NCBI RefSeq assembly: GCF_003253485.1 | Contig: NZ_QKTX01000009.1 | Coordinates: 124,001 to 188,000, forward strand | Direction: 5' to 3' | Length of the DNA: 64,000 bases | From: Algoriphagus aquaeductus | Lineage (GTDB): Bacteria; Bacteroidota; Bacteroidia; Cytophagales; Cyclobacteriaceae | Part shown: positions 37,519 through 47,890 of the stretch, in pieces | How the letters are laid out: every line of letters starts with the position of its first letter | How positions within the stretch are numbered: position 1 is the first letter of the stretch | Program-made: the position numbers and the translations under genes | The notes under the pieces: model-generated | Seen by the model: only the letters and a program-made list of their open reading frames with translations | What the model was told of the DNA's origin: nothing | Databases searched by the model: none

Positions 37519-39966
37519 ATGAATCCCAATATTCCTTCAACCCCTTCTTCAGCCCCCAATCCCTTTTTGATCCAGCAGGAGGATGAGATTGACTTGAAAG
37601 TCATTCTTTTCAATTACCTCCAATACTGGCCATGGATTATTCTTTTTGCATTCTTTGGAGTCCTGTCTGCTTTTTTGTTCAACCGATTCGCCACACCCAT
37701 TTACAAGGTGGAGTCCACGGTCATTGTCAAAGACGAAAACACTTCCCTTGGTGCGGACCTTTTTGCCTCTGCGGGCTTGGCCGGTCTTCAGGGCAAAAGC
37801 AATATCGAAAATGAAATTGGCATCCTAAGGTCTTATACCCTGGCGTATTCGACACTCAGCCAGTTGGAAATGAATGTGCAGTACTTCCGGGAGGGGGTAT
37901 TTTCGAATCAACAGATTTACGGCAATGTTCCTGTATTCATAAAAGCTGACTGGACTAAAGATCAGGCAGTCGGCGGGTTGTTTCGATTGGAAGTGATCGA
38001 TGAGAATAGGTTTGAATTGGAAGTTGAAGACGATAATTTCCAGCTGTTTAACCCTCAAGATCCAAACTACAAATCCAAGCTGGAAACACTGGAATTGAAC
38101 TCAAGTGTTTTTGAATTTGGTAAACCGGTTTCTTCCGACTTTTTTCATTTTACCGTTGAAAAAGTCTCTGCTTTGCCCGGGGAAACGCTATTTTTCAGAT
38201 TGATGGATACGCCTTCTCTGGCATTGAAGCTTACTCAGGATATCTCCGTAGCACCGACCAACAAACAGAGTTCCATATTGACTTTGAGCCTGGAGACTCC
38301 GGTTCGAAGATTGGGGGTAGACTACCTCAACAAACTCATGGAGACTTATTTGAAACGGGAATTGGATGATAAGAACAGGACAGCAGAGAATACCATCCGA
38401 TTTATCGATCAGCAGCTGAGCGGAATTACAGATTCGCTTCGATTTTCTGAAAACAAACTCCAGCAATACCGGTCCGAGAATAAGATTTTCAACCTCTCAC
38501 AGGAAGGATCGATCATATTCGAGCGCCTGCAGGAACTCGAAAAAGAGAAAAGTCTCAATGAGATCAATCTAAAATATTTACAGACGCTAAACGATTACCT
38601 AAAAAACAGTCAAACGGGAGATTTGATTGCTCCATCCATTATAGGTACCTCTGATCCGCTTCTGAATGCTTTGGTGCAAAACCTGTCGGAACTCCAGGCA
38701 GACCGAGTGAGGTTGACGGCCAATTTCTCCGAACAAACCCCTCAAGTGCGGGACATCAATGCCCGAATCCAAAGTACCTCCAAAGCCCTCCAGGAGAATG
38801 TCGGATCGGCGATGACCAACACGCAAAATCTGATTTCAAACCTGAATTCCCAGATCCGGATGATAGAACGGGACATCAACCGGCTTCCCGAGACTGAGCG
38901 AAACCTGTTGAGTTACACCCGGCAGTTTACCATCAACGAAAATATCTACATCTACTTTCTCCAAAAAAAGGCCGAGGCAGAGATCACCAAAGCTTCCAAC
39001 ATGCCAAGCAATATGATCTTGGATTTTGCCAAGTCCGGTCAGCTTCCGGTAGCTCCTAAAAGATCTTTGAATTTGCTGATTGGATTGATTTTAGGTTTGA
39101 TTTTGCCGATTGGTTTTATTACGGTTAAGGATTTCCTGAATACCAAGATTGAAGATCCAAAGGAATTGGAAAAGCAAATCAAAGTGCCTTTGATCGGGAT
39201 GATCGGCCGTAACAATTCCGGTGATGCCCTTCCCGTGTTGAACAATCCGAGATCCACCGTCACGGAGTCCTTCCGGTCTCTCCGTGCCGACCTGACCTAC
39301 CTGAGTCCTCAGAAAGATAAGCTTACGCTCCTGTTTACATCTTCCATCTCCGGTGAAGGCAAAACCTTTGTTTCCATGAATGTAGCATCTGTTTTTGCCT
39401 TAATGGGAAAAAAGACCATCCTGATCGGACTTGATTTGAGAAAGCCCCGAATTGCCCAGGACTTTAACCTCGTCAATGACAAAGGAATGAGTACCTGTCT
39501 GAGCAGTTCGACTTCTTGGCAAGAAGTTGTGAAGTCTTCCGGGTATGAAAACCTCGATGTGATTCTCTCTGGACCTATTCCTCCCAATCCTGCCGAATTG
39601 TTGCTCCAGGAGAGGTTTGGAAAAATTGTAAAGGAAATCAAGGATCAATACGATGTGGTCGTATTTGACTGTCCTCCGGTAGGGTTGGTCTCCGAAACCA
39701 AGGAGTTGTTTGCTTATTCAGATGTGAATTTCTACGTGTTCAGACAAGGCTATTCCATGAAAGGAAATACACAGATTCTGAACAACCTCGTAGAAAAGGG
39801 TGGTGTCACCAAAATGTATGGAATCCTCAATGACCTGCATATTGATAAGGGCTATGGGTACGGTTATGGGTACGGATACGGCTATGGCTACGGAAGCAAT
39901 TCCTATGGATACCACGATGAAGTGCAGCTTCCTTGGTGGAAAAGAGCGCTGAGGAGAAAAAGTTAA
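37519..39966 (+). CDS. Wzc-like chain-length regulator with tyrosine kinase domain
   Basis: From the ATG at 37519, right after the wza stop, the protein is 815 aa. It has a Wzz domain with a first membrane helix (about residues 40-65), a long periplasmic coiled-coil region, a second helix near 520, then a BY-kinase ATPase domain with Walker A-like S-S-I-S-G-E-G-K-T-F near 614 and D-L-R-K-P-R (A') and V-F-D-C-P-P (B). The C-terminal tail has a run of eight Gly-Tyr pairs that would be the autophosphorylation cluster. No glycosyltransferases or flippase genes follow. Confidence 0.93.
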   Translation: MNPNIPSTPSSAPNPFLIQQEDEIDLKVILFNYLQYWPWIILFAFFGVLSAFLFNRFATPIYKVESTVIVKDENTSLGADLFASAGLAGLQGKSNIENEIGILRSYTLAYSTLSQLEMNVQYFREGVFSNQQIYGNVPVFIKADWTKDQAVGGLFRLEVIDENRFELEVEDDNFQLFNPQDPNYKSKLETLELNSSVFEFGKPVSSDFFHFTVEKVSALPGETLFFRLMDTPSLALKLTQDISVAPTNKQSSILTLSLETPVRRLGVDYLNKLMETYLKRELDDKNRTAENTIRFIDQQLSGITDSLRFSENKLQQYRSENKIFNLSQEGSIIFERLQELEKEKSLNEINLKYLQTLNDYLKNSQTGDLIAPSIIGTSDPLLNALVQNLSELQADRVRLTANFSEQTPQVRDINARIQSTSKALQENVGSAMTNTQNLISNLNSQIRMIERDINRLPETERNLLSYTRQFTINENIYIYFLQKKAEAEITKASNMPSNMILDFAKSGQLPVAPKRSLNLLIGLILGLILPIGFITVKDFLNTKIEDPKELEKQIKVPLIGMIGRNNSGDALPVLNNPRSTVTESFRSLRADLTYLSPQKDKLTLLFTSSISGEGKTFVSMNVASVFALMGKKTILIGLDLRKPRIAQDFNLVNDKGMSTCLSSSTSWQEVVKSSGYENLDVILSGPIPPNPAELLLQERFGKIVKEIKDQYDVVVFDCPPVGLVSETKELFAYSDVNFYVFRQGYSMKGNTQILNNLVEKGGVTKMYGILNDLHIDKGYGYGYGYGYGYGYGSNSYGYHDEVQLPWWKRALRRKS

Positions 39967-39992
39967 GGCCGGATTTTTCTCGGCCTTTTTTC
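39965..39992 (+). terminator. Rho-independent terminator of wza-wzc
   Basis: AAGGCCG, a 9-nt loop, CGGCCTT and a T-run, right after the wzc stop codon at 39966. It shows that the pair is a complete two-gene operon. Confidence 0.88.
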
Positions 39993-40421
39993 TGATTCTT
40001 GGAATGCGGGAATTACGACTACGCCGCGTTGAGACCTGGAATTTGTTGAGAGCAAGCCCGGGCAAGGGGATTTGTAGACCTGAATTTGGTTTTTGCTTCT
40101 TTCGTGGACTGATGCTTTCCCCGTCCATTCCGATGTAGGGATCGTATTGTTTTTTAGGGAAAAGAGCTGGACTCCTTGCCTTTTTAAATTTAGGATGCTT
40201 AAAAAATACTTCCTTAAGCCCATTGGAAAAGATTTTTTCAGGCGGAATTTCTGCTGAATTCTCGCAAAGACCCGGACTCAATAATAACTTAACTTCCTTG
40301 ATTACCGCCACAAAACCTGCGCTGGTCAAGCAGTAGGTGGACATTTCGATTTTTAGGTTCAAATTGATAGACTTTATGAATTGTCTATACCTGTGAAAAT
40401 CCAACTTAACATTTCTACGTT
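39993..40421. other. Intergenic stretch with no supported gene
   Basis: A minus-strand frame from 40404 into the wzc terminator is open but lacks recognisable domains and reads through the terminator hairpin, so it is probably chance. The end of this stretch must hold the promoter for the gene at 40422. Confidence 0.4.
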
Positions 40422-40895
40422 ATGCCACTTCTTGATCTAGATTCTTTTCCGACTTTGGAAACCAATCCCAAAATTTCTGCTAAGCTTCAAATTTTCAGAG
40501 AACTACTAAGGGAATTGAAGTCAAGGAACCTCCCGGAATCTGCGTTGGACTCCTTAAATCAACCCATTAAAAATCTGAATGATTTTTTATTCCAGACTTC
40601 CCATGATCCCTCGACCATCATCAAACAAATTCAGGGAAATCAGAGAAAAATATTGAAATTTTTGGAGAAAAATCTGGGACTTACTACCAAAAACCATTAC
40701 CAAAATATGTGGATGCCTTTGGGGATGTCCGCATTCGGACTTCCATTTGGAGTGGTTTTTGGCATTGCTTTAGACAACATGGCTTTTTTGGGATTGGGAC
40801 TTCCGATTGGTATGGCTTTAGGAATTGCCATGGGATCAGGATTGGATCAAAAGGCTGCCAAAGAAGGGAAACAACTTCGTTTTGAACCTAAATAA
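40422..40895 (+). CDS. Hypothetical protein with two glycine-rich membrane segments
   Basis: The 157-aa protein has a helical N-terminal 95 residues (charged, coiled-coil-like) and two short hydrophobic Gly-rich stretches near residues 97-118 and 120-142 (G-L-P-F-G-V-V-F-G-I and G-L-P-I-G-M-A-L-G-I). The glycines are spaced as in a small glycine-zipper hairpin in the membrane. Function unknown; it lies just before repeat elements. Confidence 0.55.
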   Translation: MPLLDLDSFPTLETNPKISAKLQIFRELLRELKSRNLPESALDSLNQPIKNLNDFLFQTSHDPSTIIKQIQGNQRKILKFLEKNLGLTTKNHYQNMWMPLGMSAFGLPFGVVFGIALDNMAFLGLGLPIGMALGIAMGSGLDQKAAKEGKQLRFEPK

Positions 40896-40921
40896 TTACG
40901 TCCTGATCAAAAAGTTTTTAT

Positions 40922-41243
40922 GTATATCCGCAATCACACCATTCGCAGAATTTAAACCTTGCACTTGGAAAGGAGATATATTTTAGTTACATCAAGATCC
41001 GAAGGATTGAAACAATTAATGACCCCCGGTGTAGCCGGGGGTTAAAGTAAAAAACTGTAAAGGGAAGCCCTGAAAGGGCGGAACTTAGATGTCTCACCCT
41101 TCCAGGGCTCAAGGACAATCAAGAGCATATTTTCCCTGCACTTCGTACAGGGTCATGAATTGTTTGGCTCCTTCGGAGCCATTTCCCAGGAATTAAAAAT
41201 TTTATACTGCGTTCAACTTAGAAAAGGCGGAAAAGCGGATAAT
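40922..41243. repeat. Element with TATCCGC ends and REP-like hairpins (copy 2)
   Basis: It begins TATATCCGCAATCACACC and ends GGCGGAAAAGCGGATA. Inside are GATCCGAAGGATTG, GACCCCCGGTGTAGCCGGGG, AAGCCCTGAAAGGGCGG, CACCCTTCCAGGGCT, CCCTGCACTTCGTACAGGG with TCATGAA, and GGCTCCTTCGGAGCC. This is the same cyclic order as the hairpins at 21.4-23.4 kb. The whole element is repeated in inverted orientation at 47026-47346. Confidence 0.8.
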
Positions 41244-41260
41244 CATAAAAAGTTTTTATG

Positions 41261-41405
41261 TATATCCGCTTTTTTACCGGTATCAACAAAAATACGGCTA
41301 ATTGACTGCTAAAGGGATCAGAATCCGGAAGCTTCAGTCTTCGGTCATCGGTCTTCCAACCAGCTTAACAATGAAAATAAGGCAACTGGTGTAATTGCGG
41401 ACAAT
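41261..41405. repeat. Short element with TATCCGC ends (copy 3)
   Basis: It begins TATATCCGCTTTTTTACC and ends GGTGTAATTGCGGACAAT. The middle shares CGGTCATCGGTCTTCC with the copy at 47724, in the same orientation. It follows copy 2 by 17 bp. Confidence 0.75.
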
Positions 41406-41625
41406 CGTGAAAGTTTTTTTTCTACCCTATCGTAGTATTTGTATCTGCAAGAGAATAGTCGCAAATAAAGGGATGGAAAGAAAGAGGCATGTGTTTCTGG
41501 CGATTGGAGACCCATACCCGTGTCCATCACCTTGAGTTTGACTTGAAGCATTGATTGCTAATGCCATGGCAGAGAATTTTAATTCCAGTCCATTGACTAT
41601 TTTCAAGCACTTGCGAAATTGCACC

Positions 41626-42003
41626 ATGAAAAATCCAAACCCAAAGTGGAACCGAATCATCTATTGGACCACTACAGGCTTATTCAGCCTATTTATGATC
41701 TCTTCCGCTATTCCCAATCTCTTGCAGGCCGAAGAGTGGGTAGAGGTATTTCAAGCTTTAGGTTACCCCCTATACCTGCTTCCTTTTTTAGGAACTGCCA
41801 AGATTCTTGGAGTTATTGCTATTCTGGTTCCTGGTTTTCCCAAGCTAAAGGAATGGGCCTATGCAGGCTTTACTTTCAACCTTAGCGGGGCCATTTACAG
41901 CGGAATAGCAGCTGCAGGTTTTGATCCAAAAATGCTGGTTCTTCTGGGTCCGATTGCTTTAGGGGTGGTATCCTACCTTTACCATCGAAAACGGTCCGTA
42001 TAA
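41626..42003 (+). CDS. DoxX-like membrane protein
   Basis: From the ATG at 41626 the protein is 125 aa, with four membrane helices and the DoxX_2-type pattern (M-I-S-S-A-I-P-N-L then L-G-Y-P-L-Y-L-L-P-F-L-G-T-A-K and L-K-E-W-A-Y-A-G-F). DoxX relatives are membrane proteins linked to redox or detoxification; the substrate is unknown. The upstream part of the open frame (from 41551) has no coding character. Confidence 0.75.
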   Translation: MKNPNPKWNRIIYWTTTGLFSLFMISSAIPNLLQAEEWVEVFQALGYPLYLLPFLGTAKILGVIAILVPGFPKLKEWAYAGFTFNLSGAIYSGIAAAGFDPKMLVLLGPIALGVVSYLYHRKRSV

Positions 42004-42730
42004 ACCGCCTAATCGGTAGTTCCAAATAGTTTTATCATGTTGCCTTACAGGTAGCCATCGCCTCTTTTTACTTTATTTTTTCGGTTAATACTGCTCATTG
42101 GCTGTTTCTCAATCAGTCCTACTTTTTTTAAAGACGGGTGTTACCAAGATTGTTTTGAAATACCTGTTGAAGATCCGGATTACTCGATCGGCGAAGGTTA
42201 AAGACCAAGGTTTTGAAAATAGGGGAATAACGAAGCGGTGGGCGGATCGCAATCAAGGCCATAAGTTTTACATACACTTTAAAAACCTGGCCAAAAAGTT
42301 TCTAGAGAGAGAAGGGAGTTTTTGCAATTATGGACCACGGGAGTTTTATGCTGATTGCTTTGAAATTGAATAAAACCAATGGACCTGGATAAATGCTTCA
42401 ATCGCTCCATATTGGTATCACCGATTTTAATCCATCAGGGATTTGATGAAACACGCTGTGAGGCGGGAAATGGTAGGTCTATTTGGAGAAAATAGGCCAT
42501 TTCCGGATTTTCGGTTAGTTGATCTGTCAGGAAATACGTGCAGACTTCTTCCCTTAAAGAACAGGTTTTGGTAGTCAAGCCTTTTTTATCCCAAATCAAA
42601 CCTGATGTAACCACAGGTTGATCCCGCAATAGGAAAACCCGAATTCCTATTACCTCTTTTTTGGTCTGAATACGTTAAAACGCTTGACCTAAATCGTAAT
42701 TTTAGTGAAACCTTAACCATTGAAGTTTCC
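42004..42730. other. Long intergenic stretch without a clear gene
   Basis: Frames at 42098-42373 (plus) and 42435-42629 (minus) are open but show no domain and no good start context. The stretch probably contains degraded sequence and the promoter for the ankyrin gene at 42731. Confidence 0.4.
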
Positions 42731-43474
42731 ATGGATTATTTACAAAAAATTATTTCAGATTTTGAATTGCATTCCGTGGAAGGCATAAAGGAATGTTTTA
42801 ACCATGGGGTCAATCCAAACCAGATGGTAAATGGTAAACCATTGATTTATCAACTGATAAACATGTACACCAGAGGCCCCAGGTTTAAAAGCTGCATTCG
42901 AGCATTTGTGGACCAGGGTTTAGAGTTTGAAGAGAAAATTTTACTTTCTGTTTTGCTGGATGATGCCGCCTTGCTGGAAACACAGTTGGCGGCTGATAAA
43001 AATGCTTCTACCAAAAGGTATTCACTCCAAAGTGCTTTTACGCCGCTTCATGAGGTTTCACTTCTCCATATTTGTGCAGAGTATAATCATTTGGCCTGTG
43101 CAGAAGTTCTTGTAAAACACGGAGTAGACATTGATTCAAGAGCAGGAATTGATCAGTATGGATTTGGTGGACACACGCCTGTCTTTCATACGGTCAACCA
43201 AGACGCAAACAAAAGTATTGATGTCTTGAAATTTTTGATTGCCCAAAATGCGGACTTGTCCATCACGGTAAAAGGGCTTATTTGGGGGAAGGGTTATGAT
43301 TGGGAAACATTTATTCCCTCAGTAAATCCCATAAGTTATTCAATGATGGGTTTGCTCCGACAGTTCCAAAGAACTGAAAAGCAGATTTATGAGATTGTTT
43401 CCTTGTTGCTTAAATCAAACTATGGCCTAGACTATTTTCCGACCAACATTCCAAACAAATATTTGTATGGTTAA
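42731..43474 (+). CDS. Ankyrin-repeat protein
   Basis: The 247-aa protein has ankyrin-like motifs: the first near residue 15-45 (G-I-K-E-C-F-N-H-G-V-N-P), a clear one at about 115-140 (L-L-H-I-C-A-E-Y-N-H and V-L-V-K-H-G-V-D-I) and another at about 155-180 (H-T-P-V-F-H-T-V and L-K-F-L-I-A-Q-N-A-D-L). No signal peptide, so cytoplasmic. Ankyrin stacks usually bind proteins; the partner is unknown. Confidence 0.75.
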   Translation: MDYLQKIISDFELHSVEGIKECFNHGVNPNQMVNGKPLIYQLINMYTRGPRFKSCIRAFVDQGLEFEEKILLSVLLDDAALLETQLAADKNASTKRYSLQSAFTPLHEVSLLHICAEYNHLACAEVLVKHGVDIDSRAGIDQYGFGGHTPVFHTVNQDANKSIDVLKFLIAQNADLSITVKGLIWGKGYDWETFIPSVNPISYSMMGLLRQFQRTEKQIYEIVSLLLKSNYGLDYFPTNIPNKYLYG

Positions 43475-43736
43475 CACGGAAGGAAAAAAACGGCAGCCAA
43501 GCTCCTGGGGTAAAAGGCTTGGATCAGCCTGCCGACTGGGACTGGATGAAGTAGATGGGAGTTACCAATGCCAGGTAAGGTTCGTTCGCAGTCGGACAAC
43601 TCTGTCCGAAAATAAGAGCCATGGTTTGCAGAGAGTGTGATAATTAGGTGCTTAGACCATGTTTTTGTAATAGGTATGGTATTGGAGCTAGCTTTCCGGT
43701 TTTTCATTTTGACTCCCTCACCCAATGTCATCAACC

Positions 43737-46139
43737 ATGCTCAAAAACTATTTCACCTCACTCTGGAGACATATTTCCAAAAACAAGGTTTTCACGTTCA
43801 TCAATGTGGCTGGACTGGCTATCGGAATGCTGGCCTGTATGCTGATCGCCCAGTTTGTACTTCATGAGCTGAGCTACGATAGTTTTCTGGAAAAAAGCGA
43901 CCGGATTTTCCGCATTAAGCTGGATCGGTACGACAAGGGTGTACTTTCTACCCAATGGGCAGCAGGGGCAGCGGGCATCGGTCCCGATCTGAAATCTAAT
44001 TTTTCCGAGGTGAAGCGCTTCGCCCGACTGAGCAAGCAAGGCGCAACCTTGGCCAATGGGGATACCTATTTTCGGGAAGAGGATATGTATTTCGCCTCGG
44101 AAGATTTCTTCAAAGTGTTTTCCATCCGCCTGATTGAGGGTGTGGATTCCTTGGTATTGAAAGAGCCATTCAAGATTGTACTCTCCGAGTCCATGGCAAA
44201 AAAGTACTTCGGACAAGAAAACCCGATGGGAAAAACGCTGAAAGCCAATGGTCAGACCGAATACGAGGTCTCGGGAGTGTTCGAAGACCTGCCTGTCAAT
44301 ACCCACATGAAAATCGATGCGATGGGGTCTTTTGTTACGCTCGAAAAACTCTGGAACGATCCCGTTTTATCCTGGAATTGGGATGGCTTCATGACCTATA
44401 TCCTGCTGGAGGATGGAGTCGATGCCCAGGCGTTCGAAGCAAAACTGCCTGATTTTGTAGAGAAAAAAATGGGTGAGGAAATGAGGAAATTCAATGCAGG
44501 AATGGTTTTTCACCTACAGCCTGTACAGGACATCCACCTGGACTCGGACTATATCATGGAATTCAAGGCTAACGGGAATCGGCAGTCGGTTTATTTTTTA
44601 TCGGTGGTGGCCATACTTATCCTCGTCATTGCCTGGATCAACTACATCAACCTTTCCACAGCGAAGTCTGTGGAGCGGGCCAGGGAGGTAGGCATCCGCA
44701 AAGTCATGGGAGGATACCAATCCCAATTGGTTCAGCAATTTCTGACAGAGTCCTTGTTTCTGAATCTGATGGCTGTTCTCTTCGCTGCCGGTTTTGCCAT
44801 TCTGCTGACCCCTTGGTTTAGCGGATTGACGGGCCGGGAACTGGGATATCAGCTGTTTTTGCAGCCCGTTTTTTGGCTTGTCCTGTTGGTATTGATCGTA
44901 TTAGGCGCTGTGATGTCGGGGATTTATCCTGCCTTCGTGCTTTCTTCCTTTCGTCCTGTGGAGGTATTGAAAGGAAAATTCAAGAATACAGACCAAGGAC
45001 TTTTGCTCCGGAAAGGGATGGTGATCGCACAGTTTATCGCATCGATTACGCTGATGGTGGGCACCTTCACGGTATTTCTTCAGCTGCGTTACATGCAAAA
45101 TCAGGATTTGGGTGTAGATATCGAACAGACGCTCGTGCTGCGGTCTCCCAGCGTCACTGATTCTACCTACAAGCAAAAATACCAGGTATTCAAGCAGCGA
45201 ATCGCCGACTACACCGAGGTGCTTTCGGTGACTGCTTCGACGGCAGTACCCGGTACGCAGCCCAATTGGAATGCAGGAGGAATTCGCAGACTCAGCCAGG
45301 GAGAGGACGAGCAAAACCAATACCGGGTGATCATGACTGACGGTTCATTTAATGAAAGTTTTGGTCTGGAGATGGTCACGGGCAGGGATTTTTCCGATGA
45401 GGTAAGCAATGAGTGGAAAAATGTGCTGCTCAACGAGTCTGCCAGCCGCCTGATGGGATTTTCATCTCCGGAAGAGGCTATCAATGACCGCATTTTCTTT
45501 TGGGGCGATACCTTCAATATCGTGGGTGTGATGAAAGACTACCATCAGGAATCCCTCAAAAAATCCTATGACGCATTGATCTTTCGTTACAATGACGCAC
45601 CAAACGGATTTTATTCGGTTAAAGTCCAGACCTCCCAAATCCGTGAGCTGATGGCCACGCTGGAAGAGGACTGGAAAGAGGTATTCCCCGGCAACCCTTT
45701 TGAGTATTTTTTTCTGGATGAGCACTACAACCAACAGTACGAGGCTGACCAACAGTTTGGGACAATATTCGGTATCTTTTCCGCCCTGGCGATCTTTATT
45801 GCATCCCTGGGGTTGTTTGGTTTGTCCTCACTTACGGCCATTCAGCGGACCAAGGAGATTGGTATCCGAAAGGTATTGGGAGCCTCGCTTTTTGGGCTGC
45901 TTCGTCTGATCAGCAAGGATTTTATCATTCTGGTAGCCATCGCGATTCTCCTTTCCATACCGCTGTCCGTCTGGATCATGAATTCCTGGCTTCAGGATTT
46001 TGCTGCAAGAATTACCCTGAGCTGGTGGGTTTTTGCAGTTCCGAGCCTGCTCGTGATCATCATTACCATCCTGACGGTAAGCGTCCACACCATCAAGGTA
46101 GCCCTGATCAATCCGGTCAGATCGCTGAGTTATGAATAG
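43737..46139 (+). CDS. ABC transporter permease with two MacB/FtsX modules
   Basis: The 800-aa protein (an ATG 12 bp upstream is also possible) begins M-L-K-N-Y-F-T-S-L-W-R-H, the common start of this family. It has the same layout as the protein at 12856-15255: helix, MacB_PCD domain, three helices, second periplasmic domain and final three helices. Coupling helices R-A-R-E-V-G-I-R-K-V-M-G and R-T-K-E-I-G-I-R-K-V-L-G-A are both present. Ends P-V-R-S-L-S-Y-E. No ATPase is adjacent. It lies between repeat copies 3 and 4. Confidence 0.9.
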   Translation: MLKNYFTSLWRHISKNKVFTFINVAGLAIGMLACMLIAQFVLHELSYDSFLEKSDRIFRIKLDRYDKGVLSTQWAAGAAGIGPDLKSNFSEVKRFARLSKQGATLANGDTYFREEDMYFASEDFFKVFSIRLIEGVDSLVLKEPFKIVLSESMAKKYFGQENPMGKTLKANGQTEYEVSGVFEDLPVNTHMKIDAMGSFVTLEKLWNDPVLSWNWDGFMTYILLEDGVDAQAFEAKLPDFVEKKMGEEMRKFNAGMVFHLQPVQDIHLDSDYIMEFKANGNRQSVYFLSVVAILILVIAWINYINLSTAKSVERAREVGIRKVMGGYQSQLVQQFLTESLFLNLMAVLFAAGFAILLTPWFSGLTGRELGYQLFLQPVFWLVLLVLIVLGAVMSGIYPAFVLSSFRPVEVLKGKFKNTDQGLLLRKGMVIAQFIASITLMVGTFTVFLQLRYMQNQDLGVDIEQTLVLRSPSVTDSTYKQKYQVFKQRIADYTEVLSVTASTAVPGTQPNWNAGGIRRLSQGEDEQNQYRVIMTDGSFNESFGLEMVTGRDFSDEVSNEWKNVLLNESASRLMGFSSPEEAINDRIFFWGDTFNIVGVMKDYHQESLKKSYDALIFRYNDAPNGFYSVKVQTSQIRELMATLEEDWKEVFPGNPFEYFFLDEHYNQQYEADQQFGTIFGIFSALAIFIASLGLFGLSSLTAIQRTKEIGIRKVLGASLFGLLRLISKDFIILVAIAILLSIPLSVWIMNSWLQDFAARITLSWWVFAVPSLLVIIITILTVSVHTIKVALINPVRSLSYE

Positions 46140-46256
46140 CTGTGGAGGGTTGAAGGATCAGCATCCCTCTGTGTATGGAAGGAGACAAGGGGATGGTTTG
46201 GGTACTTTGAGGGGTAGTTTGCCAAAAAGAGGTAGATTCAACAAACCAAAATTGCC

Positions 46257-46703
46257 ATGAGACTGATTGCCCAAGCTACCATTCAGATTCAAAAACCAGC
46301 TTCTGAAGTTTTCGAAGGAATCGTGAACCCTGAGAATATGATCAAGTATTTTATCTCAGAAAGTAACGGCAGGATGGAAACCGGAAAGAAGCTGGTTTGG
46401 AAGTTTCCCGAATTCCCGGATGAATTCCCGGTTTGGAACATCCGAACAGAGCCAGATCGACTGGTGGTTTTCTCCTGGGACGAGGAGACGGAAGTGAGGA
46501 TTTCGCTGGAGCCACAAGCCGACGATAGTACAGTGGTCAAGGTCACCGAGGGCGACAAAGCGTTTAGCGACCCAAACTTAAAATGGCTGATCGGCAATAC
46601 CGAAGGCTGGGCCAATTTTTTAGCCTGTTTGAAAGCCTACCTGGAATATGGAATCCAGCTCCGCAAAGGGGCTTTTGACTTCATGAAGAAGTCAACGATT
46701 TAG
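46257..46703 (+). CDS. SRPBCC/AHSA1-family protein
   Basis: The 148-aa protein has the START-like pattern: I-Q-K-P-A-S-E-V-F-E-G-I near residue 12, W-K-F-P-E-F, a run of strands and W-A-N-F-L-A-C-L-K-A-Y-L in the final helix. Such proteins bind small hydrophobic ligands or aid Hsp90-type chaperones. Function unknown. Transcribed alone. Confidence 0.8.
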   Translation: MRLIAQATIQIQKPASEVFEGIVNPENMIKYFISESNGRMETGKKLVWKFPEFPDEFPVWNIRTEPDRLVVFSWDEETEVRISLEPQADDSTVVKVTEGDKAFSDPNLKWLIGNTEGWANFLACLKAYLEYGIQLRKGAFDFMKKSTI

Positions 46704-47025
46704 AGATATTCTTCTTTGCTTGGAGGTGGAGTCACAGGATAGAGTTCCTTAGGATTTTGACCAACAAGAGCACCAGAGAAATGGAGATCCTGTGAAGCGT
46801 GAATTCGGAATCCGGATCTTTAGGTTCAAAAATGAAGAAGTCATAAAAGACCCTAAAAGGGTACCGGAATACCTAAAACAATTTCCGTGTGGATTTACAC
46901 CTCCCGATTCTAGGCAATCCTGCAACCTGTCCTTCTGAGTAGCGGATCGGGTGAGGAAGAAAAGCCAATTCCAAATTGGAAAGAATAGTCGGGTAGGGGA
47001 AGGTATAAAAATCATTTTTAATAAT

Positions 47026-47346
47026 TATCCGCTTTCCCGCCTGTCCGAAGTTGAAAGCAGTATAAAATTTGTAATTCCTGGGAAAAGGCTCTGAAGTAGC
47101 CAAACAATTCATGACCTGTACGAAGTGCGGAGAAAATAAGGCCTTGATTGGCCTTGAGCCCTCAAAGGGTGAAACATCAAAGTTCCGCCCTTTCGGGGCT
47201 TCCCTTTACAGTTTTTTACTTTAACCCCCAGGCTACACCGGGGGTCATTAATTGTTCCAACCCTTCGGATCTTGATCAAACTAAAATATATCTCCTTTCC
47301 AAATGCATGGTTTAAATTCTGCGAATGGTGTGATTGCGGATATACA
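47026..47346. repeat. Element with TATCCGC ends and REP-like hairpins (copy 4, inverted)
   Basis: It begins TTATCCGCTTTCCCGCC and ends GGTGTGATTGCGGATATAC. It is the reverse complement of copy 2 (40922-41243) over about 320 bp with few differences. Hairpins appear in reversed order. Confidence 0.8.
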
Positions 47347-47723
47347 TTTCATTTTTTAAACGATTTTAGCCTTAATCCAGGATGTAGGGATGACAGATCC
47401 CTCTCCGCCCAAATATAACTCCGAACCCGGAGGCCGGTCCCGTTAACTATCGGGATGAGGCCATTTTGATCTACTGGTATCATGGAAGATCATCCCAATG
47501 ATTTTCTTTCAAACCTAAAACTCCATACCTGAATAGCCATATCAAAGGGAGGAAATAGAAAGTTATGCCAGTAAAAAATTGGTTTGGATCTTGAGAGGAG
47601 ACTGGTCACCCTGAATTAATTCTGTGAAAGGAATTAACCTTGGACAGAACTTCAGGACAAGCGCTCCTCCTTTTTTCAACATCAATGTACCTAAAATCAG
47701 AAAGTGGCAAATAATAGTATCTG

Positions 47724-47890
47724 CATATCCGCTTTCTTACCAGAAAGTTAAGCGAGCTTAAAAATTTTCTAAAAAAGGTTGAAATCTGGAATGCTTTGGT
47801 CACTTGTACTGAGCTTGTCGAAGTATCGGTCATCGGTCTTCCGACCCATTAATCGAAGAGTATTTGGCTGGTGGTGTAATTGCGGACAAT
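47724..47890. repeat. Short element with TATCCGC ends (copy 5)
   Basis: It begins CATATCCGCTTTCTTACC and ends GGTGTAATTGCGGACAAT. Shares the CGGTCATCGGTCTTCC core with copy 3 and is the inverted match of copy 1. Contains ACTGAGCTTGTCGAAG, a common dispersed motif in related genomes. Confidence 0.75.

Noticed and set aside
39718..40404. 228-codon minus-strand frame after wzc
   Set aside because: It overlaps the wzc 3' end and its terminator and shows no domain.
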